A DNA stretch of 14,562 nucleotides from Microcaldota archaeon (GCA_021791075.1 JAJYXH010000108.1:1-14562), one strand, 5' to 3'; positions 6,592-14,562 are shown, counted from the stretch's first letter. Notes: a model not told the origin generated them from the letters alone. Made by a program: numbers and translations.

Positions 6592-6599
6592 TTTCATAA
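6592..6599 (+). promoter_or_regulatory. Weak box A candidate before hel308
   Basis: TTTCATAA, preceded by purine-rich ATAAAAGG that could act as a BRE, lies about 29 bases before the Hel308 ATG in a 53-base gap. It matches the consensus poorly, but there is no Shine-Dalgarno sequence, so a leaderless or short-leader message from here is plausible. Confidence 0.25.
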
Positions 6600-6624
6600 C
6601 CAATGTACTTATTCTGTCGATGCC

Positions 6625-8745
6625 ATGAAACTCGATTCTCTCACCGGAATTCTCCCTTCGGAGTTCATAGAGGCAGCGGCAGGTCAGGGGATAACAAAGC
6701 TGACGCCGCCGCAGGAGCTCGCCGTGGAGAACGGCCTTCTTGACGGAAAGAACTTCGTGATAGCTGCGCCGACTGCCAGCGGGAAGACGCTCATCGCCGA
6801 GATGGCGATGATAAAGTCAGTGATCACAGGAAGGAGGAAGGCCGTCTATGTGGCTCCAATGCGCGCGCTCGTCAGCGAGAAGTACGAGGACCTCAAGAAG
6901 TCATATCCCGGCCTGAAGATCGCGATGTCAATAGGCGACCTCGACTCGCTCGACCAATGGCTCTCCGAGTACGACATAATCCTTGCATCGACGGAGAAGC
7001 TGGACAGCCTCATACGTCACGGCGCCGACTGGCTCGAGGGAATCGGATGCATCGTCTTCGACGAGGTCCACATGCTCGACGACTCTGGAAGGGGCCCCAC
7101 GCTCGAAATACTAATGTCAAGGCTGAAGAGGATATCCCGCGAGGCGCAGATAATAGCTCTCAGCGCAACCGTTGGAAATGCGAACGAGATAGCGGAGTGG
7201 TTCAAGGCGGAGCTCATAGAGAGCGACTACAGGCCTGTGCTGCTGGAAAAGGGCATAGAGCTGAACTCGACAGTCTATTACGGCGACAGGGAGGAGAAGT
7301 TACTCGGCACCCACAAGATCCCGGAGCTGAGAATAGCGCAGGATACGCTGGAGAAGAAGAAGCAGATACTACTATTCTACAGCACGAAGAGGAACGCGGA
7401 ATCGGGCGCGGAGAAACTCGGCGATGTAGTGCTCCCTTACCTGACAGGGAGCGAGAAGGCGGAACTGAAGGTCCTGTCGAACAGGGTGCTCCACGCACTC
7501 GACAAGCCGACTGCGCAGTGCGAGAAGCTCGCAAGGTTTATAGAGAAGGGCGTTGCATTTCACCACGGTGGACTTGTCAATGAGCAGAGAAGGATTGTTG
7601 AGGATTCATTCAGGGCGGGCCTGGTCAAGGCGATAGGATCAACAACGACCCTGGCTTTGGGCATCAATATGCCTGCGCACACGGTTGTCGTCAGGGATAC
7701 GAGCAGGTACAGCGAAGGCGAGGGATCGGAGAGAATCAGCGTCAATGAGGTTACGCAGCTCTTTGGAAGGGCGGGAAGGCCGAAGTACGACGATTACGGC
7801 AGGGCACTTCTTATTGCAAAGTCGAGGGGCGAGATAAACGACCTCTACGAGCGGTACATAGCCGCGGAACTCGAACCGGTAGTCTCGAAACTCGGAGTCC
7901 TTCCCATACTTAGGACACACATCCTCGCATTCATCGCCGAGAGATTCCTCACCACGGAGGAGTCGATACTCGCCTTCCTGGGCGAGACGCTCTACGGCTA
8001 CCAGTACTCGAGCATGTCCGAGATGAATTCGATAGTAAGTGACATACTCGAGGAGCTGGTCAGGTGGGGATTCCTGGAGAAGAGGGGAAGCGTCTACGTT
8101 ACCACAAAGATAGGGGCGAGGGTGAGCGAGCTCTACATAGATCCGCTCTCCGCAAGATGGATGCTCGACTCCCTGATGAAGGAGAGGGATGACATAGCAA
8201 ACCTATTCATGATAACAAATACGATTGAGATGAGGCCTTACGTGAGGAGCACGGACGATGCGGCCGAGGCATTCCTCCATTATCAGTACATGCTCAACAA
8301 CACAAGCGTTGACTACGACTCCGAGGAGCTGCTATTCTACGATCCCGTCAAGCCGATGAGCACGGCGATGATGATCTACGGCTGGATAAACGAGAAGACC
8401 GAGCAGGATCTCACCAAGGCATTCTCCACGACCCCCGGGGCGGTATACTCGAAGATAACCAACGCCGACTGGCTGCTATATGCCGCTACGGAGCTTGGAA
8501 AGTTGTCAGGGGTCAATACGCGGCAGCTCCTCGAGCTTAGGATAAGGATCAAGTACGGCATCAAGAAGGAGCTCGCCGATCTTGTAAGATTGCAGCAGGT
8601 TGGAAGAGTGAGGGCAAGAATGATGCACAACAACGGCATAAAGGGAGTTGCAGACCTCAGAAAGGAGGGGTCGGAAGCGGTCGTGGAGAGGCTGTTCGGA
8701 AAAGAGGTATCAAGGAAGATCATGGAGCAGGTAAGCAAAGCTTAG
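6625..8745 (+). CDS. hel308: Hel308-type ATP-dependent DNA helicase
   Basis: This 706-residue superfamily 2 helicase matches archaeal Hel308, a 3'-5' helicase acting at stalled replication forks. Motifs in order: Q-motif LTPPQ (26-30); Walker A APTASGKT (48-55); Ia APMRAL (77-82); Walker B DEVH (146-149); SAT (180-182); IV LLFYSTKRNAE; FHHGGL; V TTTLALGINMPAHTVV; and VI QLFGRAGRP (378-386). After the two RecA domains come a winged-helix segment, the ratchet helical domain and a C-terminal helix-loop-helix (VGRVRARMMHNNGIKGVADL) that acts as a brake in known Hel308 structures. The length is typical and nothing essential seems missing. ATG 6625 gives the expected N-terminus. It converges on the MinD-like gene with 47 bases between stops and no clear terminator. 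Confidence 0.94.
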   Translation: MKLDSLTGILPSEFIEAAAGQGITKLTPPQELAVENGLLDGKNFVIAAPTASGKTLIAEMAMIKSVITGRRKAVYVAPMRALVSEKYEDLKKSYPGLKIAMSIGDLDSLDQWLSEYDIILASTEKLDSLIRHGADWLEGIGCIVFDEVHMLDDSGRGPTLEILMSRLKRISREAQIIALSATVGNANEIAEWFKAELIESDYRPVLLEKGIELNSTVYYGDREEKLLGTHKIPELRIAQDTLEKKKQILLFYSTKRNAESGAEKLGDVVLPYLTGSEKAELKVLSNRVLHALDKPTAQCEKLARFIEKGVAFHHGGLVNEQRRIVEDSFRAGLVKAIGSTTTLALGINMPAHTVVVRDTSRYSEGEGSERISVNEVTQLFGRAGRPKYDDYGRALLIAKSRGEINDLYERYIAAELEPVVSKLGVLPILRTHILAFIAERFLTTEESILAFLGETLYGYQYSSMSEMNSIVSDILEELVRWGFLEKRGSVYVTTKIGARVSELYIDPLSARWMLDSLMKERDDIANLFMITNTIEMRPYVRSTDDAAEAFLHYQYMLNNTSVDYDSEELLFYDPVKPMSTAMMIYGWINEKTEQDLTKAFSTTPGAVYSKITNADWLLYAATELGKLSGVNTRQLLELRIRIKYGIKKELADLVRLQQVGRVRARMMHNNGIKGVADLRKEGSEAVVERLFGKEVSRKIMEQVSKA

Positions 8746-8792
8746 GGCATCGTACATGCTCTATTCCGGACTTGGCAATGCGCGCAGCAGGG

Positions 8793-9971
8793 TCAGAGCT
8801 TCACGTGAACTACCTTACGGGCTCTCCTGGCACGCTTCTTCTGTCCGTTTGCCAGTAACTGCTTCTCGCGGGAGATTCCCCTCTCCACCTGCTGCCCGAC
8901 CTTAACACCGCCTCTCGCCACCGCGCTTCCGGTTTTGAGCACTCCCTCATATCCAATCCTGCCAGCTCCGCGTACCCCTCTGGCTAGCGCCTTCCTCTCC
9001 TTGTCGACCTCCTCCCTGATAAGCCTGACCCTGTCACCTCGTTCAACTTCCTTCCGCTTAACTCTGGCCGAACCGGCCCTGCCAGCGCTTTCGGCTGATG
9101 CTCCTGCTTCCTCTTCATACTCCTCTTCGTCCTCCGCAATCTGGCGTACCTTCTCCAGTCTCCTTCCCCTGACCATGACGCCCTTCTCCCGTCCCCCAAC
9201 TCCGTCAACTATCGAGCCCAAGATGCCCTTGTCTAGCCTGCTGCCGTCAGCAAGCCCTGAGGTGGTGATGTATCTCTGCGCCAGTAGGCGCATGCCTCTT
9301 GAGAACTTTGCATTCCTGTTAAGCAGAACCGCCGGGATATGCCTGTTTATGCTTACCGGGACCAGCTCCGAGTAAGGGAGCTCGCCATCCACCCTGTTCT
9401 CTGACACCTCCTCAATCTCGCTCCTGCTAAGCTCATATCCCTTGTTCCTCCTCATGTTTATCAGCACGCTGTTCTTTACGTTGTGCCTTGCGAAGACTAT
9501 GCCAAGCCTTATGATGCTGACTACGCTCGGTATATCCGGCGTCGCAAGGAGCATAGCTTCGTCGACATAGTTGGTAAGCTCGTTCTCGAAACGACCGGGC
9601 TCCGTGTCCATGATCACGAAGTCGTATCCAGACCTCCTCACAATATCGGACATGAAGCTGTCTGCCAGGGACTTCTTGATCGCTATCGGGTTCTTGTTTA
9701 TGGCGCAGGGGAGGACGTCAAGGCTCGAAGGTCCATGCGTAACCACGGCATCGGCCAGCGTGCATCTTCCCTCTGCATAGTCTATGAAGTCGTGCCTTCT
9801 CGCCTCTATGTCAAGATGGAAGGCGATCGAGGGATTGAACATGTCGCTCTCTATGAGCAGCACCCTGAATCCGTATCCTCTGAGTGCGACTGCCAGGTTC
9901 ACGGCGACAGTGGTCTTGCCTACGCCCCCCTTGTCAGAGAGCAGCATAATTATGTATGGCGTATGCCTCAT
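8793..9971 (-). CDS. MinD/ParA-family ATPase with long charged C-terminal tail
   Basis: The first 240 or so of 392 residues are a deviant Walker ATPase. SDKGGVGKTT (12-21) carries signature lysine 14 and P-loop lysine 19; IESDMFNPS (40-48) keeps aspartate 43 of switch I; IMDTEPG (120-126) is the Walker B/switch II segment; ATPDIPSVV resembles the TTPE-type MinD segment. Such ATPases dimerise with ATP and place cargo on membranes or nucleoids. Residues from about 242 are unlike MinD: an acidic patch (about 280-288), then a long Arg/Lys/Glu/Ala stretch, probably disordered or coiled, ending very basic. No MinD-type amphipathic helix is obvious. It is last of three minus-strand genes, 45 bases after the small surface paralogue; GTGAT 9-10 bases before the ATG may be a Shine-Dalgarno sequence. 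No ParB or MinE partner is visible. A role in placing the neighbouring surface proteins is inference. Confidence 0.85.
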   Translation of the reverse strand: MRHTPYIIMLLSDKGGVGKTTVAVNLAVALRGYGFRVLLIESDMFNPSIAFHLDIEARRHDFIDYAEGRCTLADAVVTHGPSSLDVLPCAINKNPIAIKKSLADSFMSDIVRRSGYDFVIMDTEPGRFENELTNYVDEAMLLATPDIPSVVSIIRLGIVFARHNVKNSVLINMRRNKGYELSRSEIEEVSENRVDGELPYSELVPVSINRHIPAVLLNRNAKFSRGMRLLAQRYITTSGLADGSRLDKGILGSIVDGVGGREKGVMVRGRRLEKVRQIAEDEEEYEEEAGASAESAGRAGSARVKRKEVERGDRVRLIREEVDKERKALARGVRGAGRIGYEGVLKTGSAVARGGVKVGQQVERGISREKQLLANGQKKRARRARKVVHVKL

Positions 9972-10002
9972 AGCGCATCACAGGATGGATGGAACCCGCA
10001 GT

Positions 10003-10017
10003 GGTCGACCGGCGGTC
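10003..10017. repeat. Overlapping palindromes upstream of the MinD-like gene
   Basis: GGTCGACC (10003-10010) is a perfect 8-base palindrome, and GACCG-G-CGGTC (10007-10017) overlaps it. They fill part of the 45-base gap between the two genes, touching the upstream stop codon. They could be an operator, an mRNA hairpin or a binding site for the ATPase, or be chance in GC-rich sequence. Confidence 0.3.
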
Positions 10018-11153
10018 TAAACCCTCTTCTTTATCTTACTTCCAGCACGCTTTAAAATCCTTCTGTTCATCTCAAGGATCCTCCTTGAGTGTGCCAGGCT
10101 TCTCCTGAGGCCCACGGCTATTATTATCGCGGCTATAATGAGCACCACCGCGGCCTCAACCGGGTTTATCGCGATTGTATACGCTATCCTCTGCAGCGGC
10201 GTTACCGTGACAACGGACGGCGCAGGTATGCTGAATATCCCGAGCAGGTAGGCGGTGGAGTTGGAGAAGCCGAAGGAGAGCGAGCACACATCGGTGTTTA
10301 CGACCGTCGGAGAGATGCTGGTCCATATGCCGTTCCGGAAGATGAAAGGCCTTATTATCGAGCTGACAAGCGGGCACACTCTGTAGAGGGGGATCCCGCC
10401 TGTGGTTACCTGGAATCCGCCATTGGTGTTTATGTTGCAGATGTAGGTGCACCGGTATCTGAAGTAAGCCCTGATCGAGGTCGAGGATGAATTGGACGTC
10501 AGGTTAAGCAGCTCGAGCTTTCCGTAGCCGGCTGGTATTGTGGTGTTTTGTCCCGTCTCATTGATTATGCCGAGTATGACGCTGACAGGAACCAGGGACT
10601 TCGAGGAGAGCACGAACGTTGCGTTCATCGGCCGGTAGTTTACCGTGACATTGGAGAATGCCGAGAGGTTCCTGATGACGACGTGCGAGGTCTCATTGGT
10701 TATATTGATCACGGTCTGCACGTACGTGAATATGGTCGTCGGAGCTCCCTTCGGCACCGTACAGACAGCTAGCGAGACCACGTGCAGGTATGGCTTGTAG
10801 GACACGCTAGTCAGTTCGACCGTGTAGTTGTAAAGTGACGATTTTGCGAACGTTATCGGTATGCCGCCCTTCAGCGTGTAAGAGACGTTGTTTATGCTTA
10901 TGCCGACCTGCAGTGGCGAGATGAAGTTCTCCAGTATCGTATACGAGCTGCCGTTCAGACTTAGTGTGACGTTGCTGTACTGGGTCATGTTGTGTATCAC
11001 GTAGCACGTCCCGCTCCTTGTTATGCTTATGTTGGTGGCGCTGTTCGACGATGCGAAAGAATAGGGCCCGGATGAGGCTGCAGCAGCAGAGGAGAGCAGA
11101 CCTGCCAGTACCGCAAGCATGAGGACTGCCAGGATACCGCTCGATCTCGTCAT
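10017..11153 (-). CDS. Secreted, membrane-anchored glycoprotein (paralogue of the giant protein's C-terminus)
   Basis: The 378-residue product has a signal peptide (basic start, hydrophobic 8-19, likely cleavage near the AAA at 23-26), an extracellular domain, one membrane span (about 331-349, PVEAAVVLIIAA) and a basic cytoplasmic tail. About fifteen N-x-S/T sequons suggest heavy glycosylation. The ectodomain aligns with the C-terminal module of the giant neighbour: GTCY/TILENFISP against GTCY/TVIENFITP, and the anchor PVE(A/T)AVVLI in both. Cysteines 50, 131, 235 and 290 have counterparts there; 239 and 260 bracket an insert and may form an extra disulfide. The part around GIWTSISP recalls the PGF-pre-PGF domain of archaeal surface proteins, but no PGF-CTERM signal is present. 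The start overlaps the upstream stop (ATGA), implying coupling. Function unknown; an assembly partner or short anchor for the giant protein is possible. Confidence 0.85.
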   Translation of the reverse strand: MTRSSGILAVLMLAVLAGLLSSAAAASSGPYSFASSNSATNISITRSGTCYVIHNMTQYSNVTLSLNGSSYTILENFISPLQVGISINNVSYTLKGGIPITFAKSSLYNYTVELTSVSYKPYLHVVSLAVCTVPKGAPTTIFTYVQTVINITNETSHVVIRNLSAFSNVTVNYRPMNATFVLSSKSLVPVSVILGIINETGQNTTIPAGYGKLELLNLTSNSSSTSIRAYFRYRCTYICNINTNGGFQVTTGGIPLYRVCPLVSSIIRPFIFRNGIWTSISPTVVNTDVCSLSFGFSNSTAYLLGIFSIPAPSVVTVTPLQRIAYTIAINPVEAAVVLIIAAIIIAVGLRRSLAHSRRILEMNRRILKRAGSKIKKRV

Positions 11154-14100
11154 AACTTTACTCGCCTAAGTTTCTTCTTCTGGTTAATTAAAAGCTTTCT
11201 GTTCAGCTGTAGCTCCCTCCTGACGTGCCGCCTGACCCTCATTACGGCGAAGACCACTATGGCCGCTGCGACAATAAGCACAACGGCAGTCTCGACAGGG
11301 TACTTTGACGCTGTCAAGGCCGCGTTCTCTATCGCCACACCTATCTTGCTGATCACCTGCGGTATCACGATCAGCGGAGGCACAGTGGTGGGTGTCACTG
11401 TCTTCGGTGGCGATGGAGGGAGTATCCCAAACAAGCCTATTATGGGGTCTGTCGCATCGGCCAGTGAGAATGAGACATAGCAGCCGTGCGTGTTGAGCAG
11501 GAAAGGCGAGATGCTGCTCCACGTGCCGTTCCTGCGTATGAACGGCGCGACGCTCTCGTTAAGCGGGAGCGGGCATGCGTAGTGCATCGTGGCATTAACG
11601 CTGACGGCCGACGTGCTCAGGCTGAGATTCATCAGGAGGATCTTGGCGTATCCTGAAGGTATCGGTATGTTTGCGTCAGTCATGTTTACCGCTGTGAAGA
11701 GCGCATTGAACGGAACTGTCGAGTTGGTCCTAAGTACGAAGACGGCACCAAGAGGGATGTCGTTTATGGTTATCGAGTGCATCGATGAGATGTTGTACAC
11801 GTTGAACCTTGCCGAGTTGTTTCTTATCGTTATGTTAATCTGCGATGGAAACTGCGGTACTGTTGTGGTCACTCTAGATAGCTGGCATATGCTTACCAAC
11901 ACAGTATGTAATATAGGCAGGTATGAGATGTTCCTTAGCCTTACTGTATAGTTATACTGTGGCGTACTCAGGAACTGAGATGCCATATGCAATGGCACTG
12001 TTATGGGCTGACTGTTTATGGTTACTCCTGCGTCTGTAGGGGTTATAAAGTTCTCAATTACCGTGAAGGTGGCGTTTCCCGACCCGAACGAGATTATCTC
12101 ACGGTTGTCTTGCGTGAAGTTTGATATGTCGTAGCAGGTCCCATTTCGTATCACCGTAGGGAGGTAAGGTCCCGGCGGTCCCCCCCCTCCTCCACCGGTA
12201 GATGGGATCGGAGGCGGCGGCACGACGCTAAATACTCCTGACATCGTCGAATTCTTGGTGATAGGCGAGTATGCCGAGTCAGTTACGGTTACATTGGCTT
12301 TATAGTTTCCGGTAGATGTTGTCATGTAAGTAAACGAGTTGGATGACTGTGAACCGCTTGAAGCTACCAAGGCGTTTGTGGCAGAGTTGAAGATGTCAAA
12401 CGTGTAGGTATAAGGGGGAGTCCCGCCTATTATGGTTGTGGAAAGCACTACTGGCTGCCCCTCCTCCATGCTTGTGGAGCTAAGCGACGGAGCCGAGGGA
12501 TTGTTCAGGAAGTTATTGACCGAGACAGTATTTATAAGTGAGTTCTTTGAAACCTGTGGTGAGGCAGAGTCTGTTACAGCAACAAAGTATGATGTAGTTG
12601 TTGATGGCGAGACAGTATACGTATTCGCGGTCTCACCAATTATCGGCGTGTTCGATCCCGACCCTTTTGTAAAACTCTTATACCACTGGTATGAATATGG
12701 CAGCGTTCCTCCAACAGGTGTTGCAACCAGCGTTATGCTCTGACCGCTGTCGATTTTGGGTGAGTTGGGTGAGATTGTGGGGATACCCAACGCGCTGTTT
12801 GTGGTTACGGTACTCGTAAGTGAATTGAATGCATAGTCACCCAATCCGGTATCTACTGCATTTGCCTGGTAAACGGTGGTTCCAAGCGGCGGCGTAATCG
12901 CAGTGAAGACCACATTCCCGTCTACAAGTCCTGTCATCGTATTAGCCACTGTGTTAGTCGTTACGTCAACCAGGTTAACCGTAAACGGGCCTACGCCTCC
13001 TGATATGGACGTTGTGTATATTACGTTCTGTCCAAGGTCGATGTTTATTGCAGAGGGAATAAGAGTGCTTAGGGTAGGCACTGCGTATACAACGAATGTG
13101 TTTGATTCTATAGAGTTTGCAGTCTCAGATCCTGCTGCTGAAGAGTCAGAGACCACCACATTTGCGGTAAATGTTCCTGTCTGCGAGGTTGTGTAAGCAT
13201 AGGTATTTGAGGATACAGGTCCGCTGTACGCTATGACTCCTGAGGAGATCGAGTTTATGACTATGAAGTTGTAAGTGAACGGCGGGGTGCCTCCGGAGAC
13301 CGAGGTGGAGAATGTAACAGTATTTCCAAGGTAGATGATATTGGTGCTCAGCGATGGTGTCGAAGGCGAAGGAAGTGCATTCACCGTAACCAGGTCAGGA
13401 AGCGAGTTGACCGTCACCGGTTCGCTGTCAGTGAGTATGACATTTACATTGAATAATCCCAAGGACGATCCGCTGAATGTATAGGTTCCTGTTGCCTGAT
13501 TTCCGGAGTATGCAACTATCGAGTTGGAGATCGCGTTTGTCACTATGAAGTTATAAGTGTACGGCGTTATGCCTCCAGATCCCGATGCAGATAGCGCAAG
13601 TGACTGTCCCAGGTCTATTATTGGCGCGTTCGGTGAGATGGAGGATACAAGCAGTGCATTCGGCACCACTACATTGAACGTAGAGGACTCAACCGAGTTC
13701 GTAACAGATGCGCCAGCGCTCGAAGAGTCCTTCACTATCACGTTTGTAGTAAACGTGCCTGCCTGCGTTGCTGTGTATACGTAGCTGTTTGAGGACTGGA
13801 ATCCGCTCGAGAAGATCGCGGCCTGGGAGATCGCATTGATTACTACGAAGTTGTAGGAGTATGGCGTCGTGCCTCCACTGACTGAGGTGGAGAAGGTTAT
13901 AGGCTGGGTTACGAAAACAGTATTGCTGCTCACGAAGGGTGCTGATGGTATTCCAAGCGCAGCATTGACATTCACGGTGCTGGTTACTGTATTTACAGTC
14001 GCAGGCGTATTCGCAGAGTCGGTCACGCCTATGCAGTATCCGTTCGTTGCAGTTGGCGACACAACTATTGAGTTAGATGTTGACGAGAGTCCCGAATAGG

Positions 14101-14562
14101 TTGCAATGACGTTCGAGGAATCCTGCGCGCACGTATTCGCGCTCGGACCGGTATACCACTTGACCGTGTATGTGGGCGTGCCACCTGTCCACGACCCCGT
14201 CAGTGTTATCGACTGTCCGTTGTCTATTGATGCTGATGAAGGGACTATTGTGAGAACTGACAGCCTGCTATTTACGGTTACAGCATCAGCTATGGAGTTT
14301 GAGTATACTGGAGAGTATGCAGAGTCCTTTACTACCACGAAGTAGCTGGTTGTGGAGGTGGGTGCTGTAGTGAGCGTGTCAGTTGTCGCACCGTTTATCA
14401 ATGTATTGGATCCTCCTGGCGTTCCTGTATACCAGTGATAGAAGTATGGTGTAGTGCCTCCAGATGCTGTTGCTGTCAGTGTTATGCTCTGCCCGTTGTC
14501 TATCGATGGAGACGACGGCGCTACTGTCGGAACCCCAAGGCCAGGATTCACGGTGACAACAT
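11150..14562 (-). CDS. Giant Ig/PKD-like repeat surface protein, N-terminus beyond the window
   Basis: The reading frame is open to the window edge and begins inside a repeat, so the N-terminus is missing; the GTG at 14551 is not a true start. The visible 1,133 residues from that GTG contain eight 94-102-residue Ig/PKD-like repeats (1-777, many with GGTxPYxY), a Pro/Gly hinge (778-799), a sequon-rich module with four cysteines (800 to about 1070), a membrane span (about 1087-1104) and a basic cytoplasmic tail ending RRVKL. The protein would sit outward like an adhesin or S-layer stalk. The module from 800 is shared with the next gene. Its NGTWSSISP region resembles the PGF-pre-PGF type, though a plain membrane span replaces a PGF-CTERM sorting signal. 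The stop overlaps the paralogue's start (ATGA). A G8 run in the hinge could allow frameshifting. Adhesion or cell-cell contact is inferred. Confidence 0.88.
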   Translation of the reverse strand, partial: VVTVNPGLGVPTVAPSSPSIDNGQSITLTATASGGTTPYFYHWYTGTPGGSNTLINGATTDTLTTAPTSTTSYFVVVKDSAYSPVYSNSIADAVTVNSRLSVLTIVPSSASIDNGQSITLTGSWTGGTPTYTVKWYTGPSANTCAQDSSNVIATYSGLSSTSNSIVVSPTATNGYCIGVTDSANTPATVNTVTSTVNVNAALGIPSAPFVSSNTVFVTQPITFSTSVSGGTTPYSYNFVVINAISQAAIFSSGFQSSNSYVYTATQAGTFTTNVIVKDSSSAGASVTNSVESSTFNVVVPNALLVSSISPNAPIIDLGQSLALSASGSGGITPYTYNFIVTNAISNSIVAYSGNQATGTYTFSGSSLGLFNVNVILTDSEPVTVNSLPDLVTVNALPSPSTPSLSTNIIYLGNTVTFSTSVSGGTPPFTYNFIVINSISSGVIAYSGPVSSNTYAYTTSQTGTFTANVVVSDSSAAGSETANSIESNTFVVYAVPTLSTLIPSAINIDLGQNVIYTTSISGGVGPFTVNLVDVTTNTVANTMTGLVDGNVVFTAITPPLGTTVYQANAVDTGLGDYAFNSLTSTVTTNSALGIPTISPNSPKIDSGQSITLVATPVGGTLPYSYQWYKSFTKGSGSNTPIIGETANTYTVSPSTTTSYFVAVTDSASPQVSKNSLINTVSVNNFLNNPSAPSLSSTSMEEGQPVVLSTTIIGGTPPYTYTFDIFNSATNALVASSGSQSSNSFTYMTTSTGNYKANVTVTDSAYSPITKNSTMSGVFSVVPPPPIPSTGGGGGGPPGPYLPTVIRNGTCYDISNFTQDNREIISFGSGNATFTVIENFITPTDAGVTINSQPITVPLHMASQFLSTPQYNYTVRLRNISYLPILHTVLVSICQLSRVTTTVPQFPSQINITIRNNSARFNVYNISSMHSITINDIPLGAVFVLRTNSTVPFNALFTAVNMTDANIPIPSGYAKILLMNLSLSTSAVSVNATMHYACPLPLNESVAPFIRRNGTWSSISPFLLNTHGCYVSFSLADATDPIIGLFGILPPSPPKTVTPTTVPPLIVIPQVISKIGVAIENAALTASKYPVETAVVLIVAAAIVVFAVMRVRRHVRRELQLNRKLLINQKKKLRRVKL
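12180..12187 (-). repeat. G8 homopolymer in the hinge of the giant surface protein
   Basis: The coding strand has eight consecutive G (C8 on the plus strand) within the six-glycine hinge, between the Ig array and the membrane-anchor module. One-base slippage would shift the frame and remove the anchor. The run also simply follows from glycine codons, so phase variation is only a possibility. Confidence 0.5.
12221..14562 (-). repeat. Eight tandem Ig/PKD-like protein repeats
   Basis: Repeat limits in the order read by the gene are about 14270-14562 (first, incomplete), 13964-14269, 13667-13963, 13379-13666, 13085-13378, 12797-13084, 12515-12796 and 12221-12514. Units 1, 2 and 7 form one subtype with a WY after the GGTxPY core and a SYFV.V.DSA-like end. 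Units 3, 4, 5 and 8 form a second with YNF(I/V)V or a similar segment. Unit 6 diverges. Units 3 and 5 are the closest pair (both have GTFT.NV, then a DSS.AG.. stretch), suggesting recent duplication. Only unit 2 has a cysteine pair. More repeats may lie beyond the edge. Confidence 0.85.

Noticed and set aside
8746..8792. Possible terminator between convergent hel308 and the MinD-like gene
   Set aside because: Only a 4-base stem (GCAT/ATGC) and no T-run on either strand.
8935..9375. Serine-rich open frame opposite the MinD-like gene
   Set aside because: It is the antisense of the charged tail coding region; the opposite frame has intact ATPase motifs.
11259..14345. Several plus-strand open frames opposite the giant surface gene
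   Set aside because: Their sequences are the mirror of the Ig-like repeats and the anchor region, with no independent start signals or domains.
12221..14562. Regular repeats considered as a CRISPR array or DNA satellite
   Set aside because: The period is about 290 bases, the similarity is at protein level with diverged DNA, and the frame stays open throughout.

Overview
The window looks archaeal. It carries the archaeal S10/spc-type ribosomal protein cluster (uL3, uL4, uL23, uL2, uS19, uL22, uS3, uL29) followed by the zinc-binding archaeal initiation factor aIF1, then a Hel308-type repair helicase. TATA (box A) elements sit about 26 bases ahead of some start codons, as expected for leaderless archaeal transcripts. 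Tight gene packing, a translation cluster that stops early, a MinD-like ATPase and very large, sequon-rich, membrane-anchored surface proteins would suit a small-genome (DPANN, ARMAN/Micrarchaeota-like) archaeon. That placement is an inference without any database search.

Layout: a 71-residue pentapeptide-repeat protein (109-324, minus) is divergent from the ribosomal operon (606-5622, plus) across an AT-rich promoter region. The operon's genes overlap or lie a few bases apart and end at aIF1, followed by a hairpin plus T-run (5630-5669) that looks like a terminator. The genes usually next in archaea (RNase P Rpp29, uS17, uL14) are absent. Two single genes follow on the plus strand: an unrecognised HExxH putative metallopeptidase (5708-6571), with a well-placed box A for a leaderless message, and Hel308 (6625-8745).

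The right-hand 5.8 kb is a convergent minus-strand operon. In transcription order it encodes a giant surface protein cut by the window edge (at least eight Ig/PKD-like repeats, a Pro/Gly hinge, a Cys-containing module and a membrane anchor), a smaller secreted paralogue of just that C-terminal module and anchor (ATGA overlap), and a MinD/ParA-family ATPase with a long charged tail (45-base gap).

The most interesting element is this three-gene unit: two surface proteins with the same membrane anchor and basic cytoplasmic tail, co-transcribed with a membrane- or polarity-type ATPase. It may be an undescribed system for placing or anchoring a cell-surface structure. Other points of note are a G8 tract in the giant gene just before its anchor module, an altered conserved loop in uL2, and the unknown metallopeptidase.
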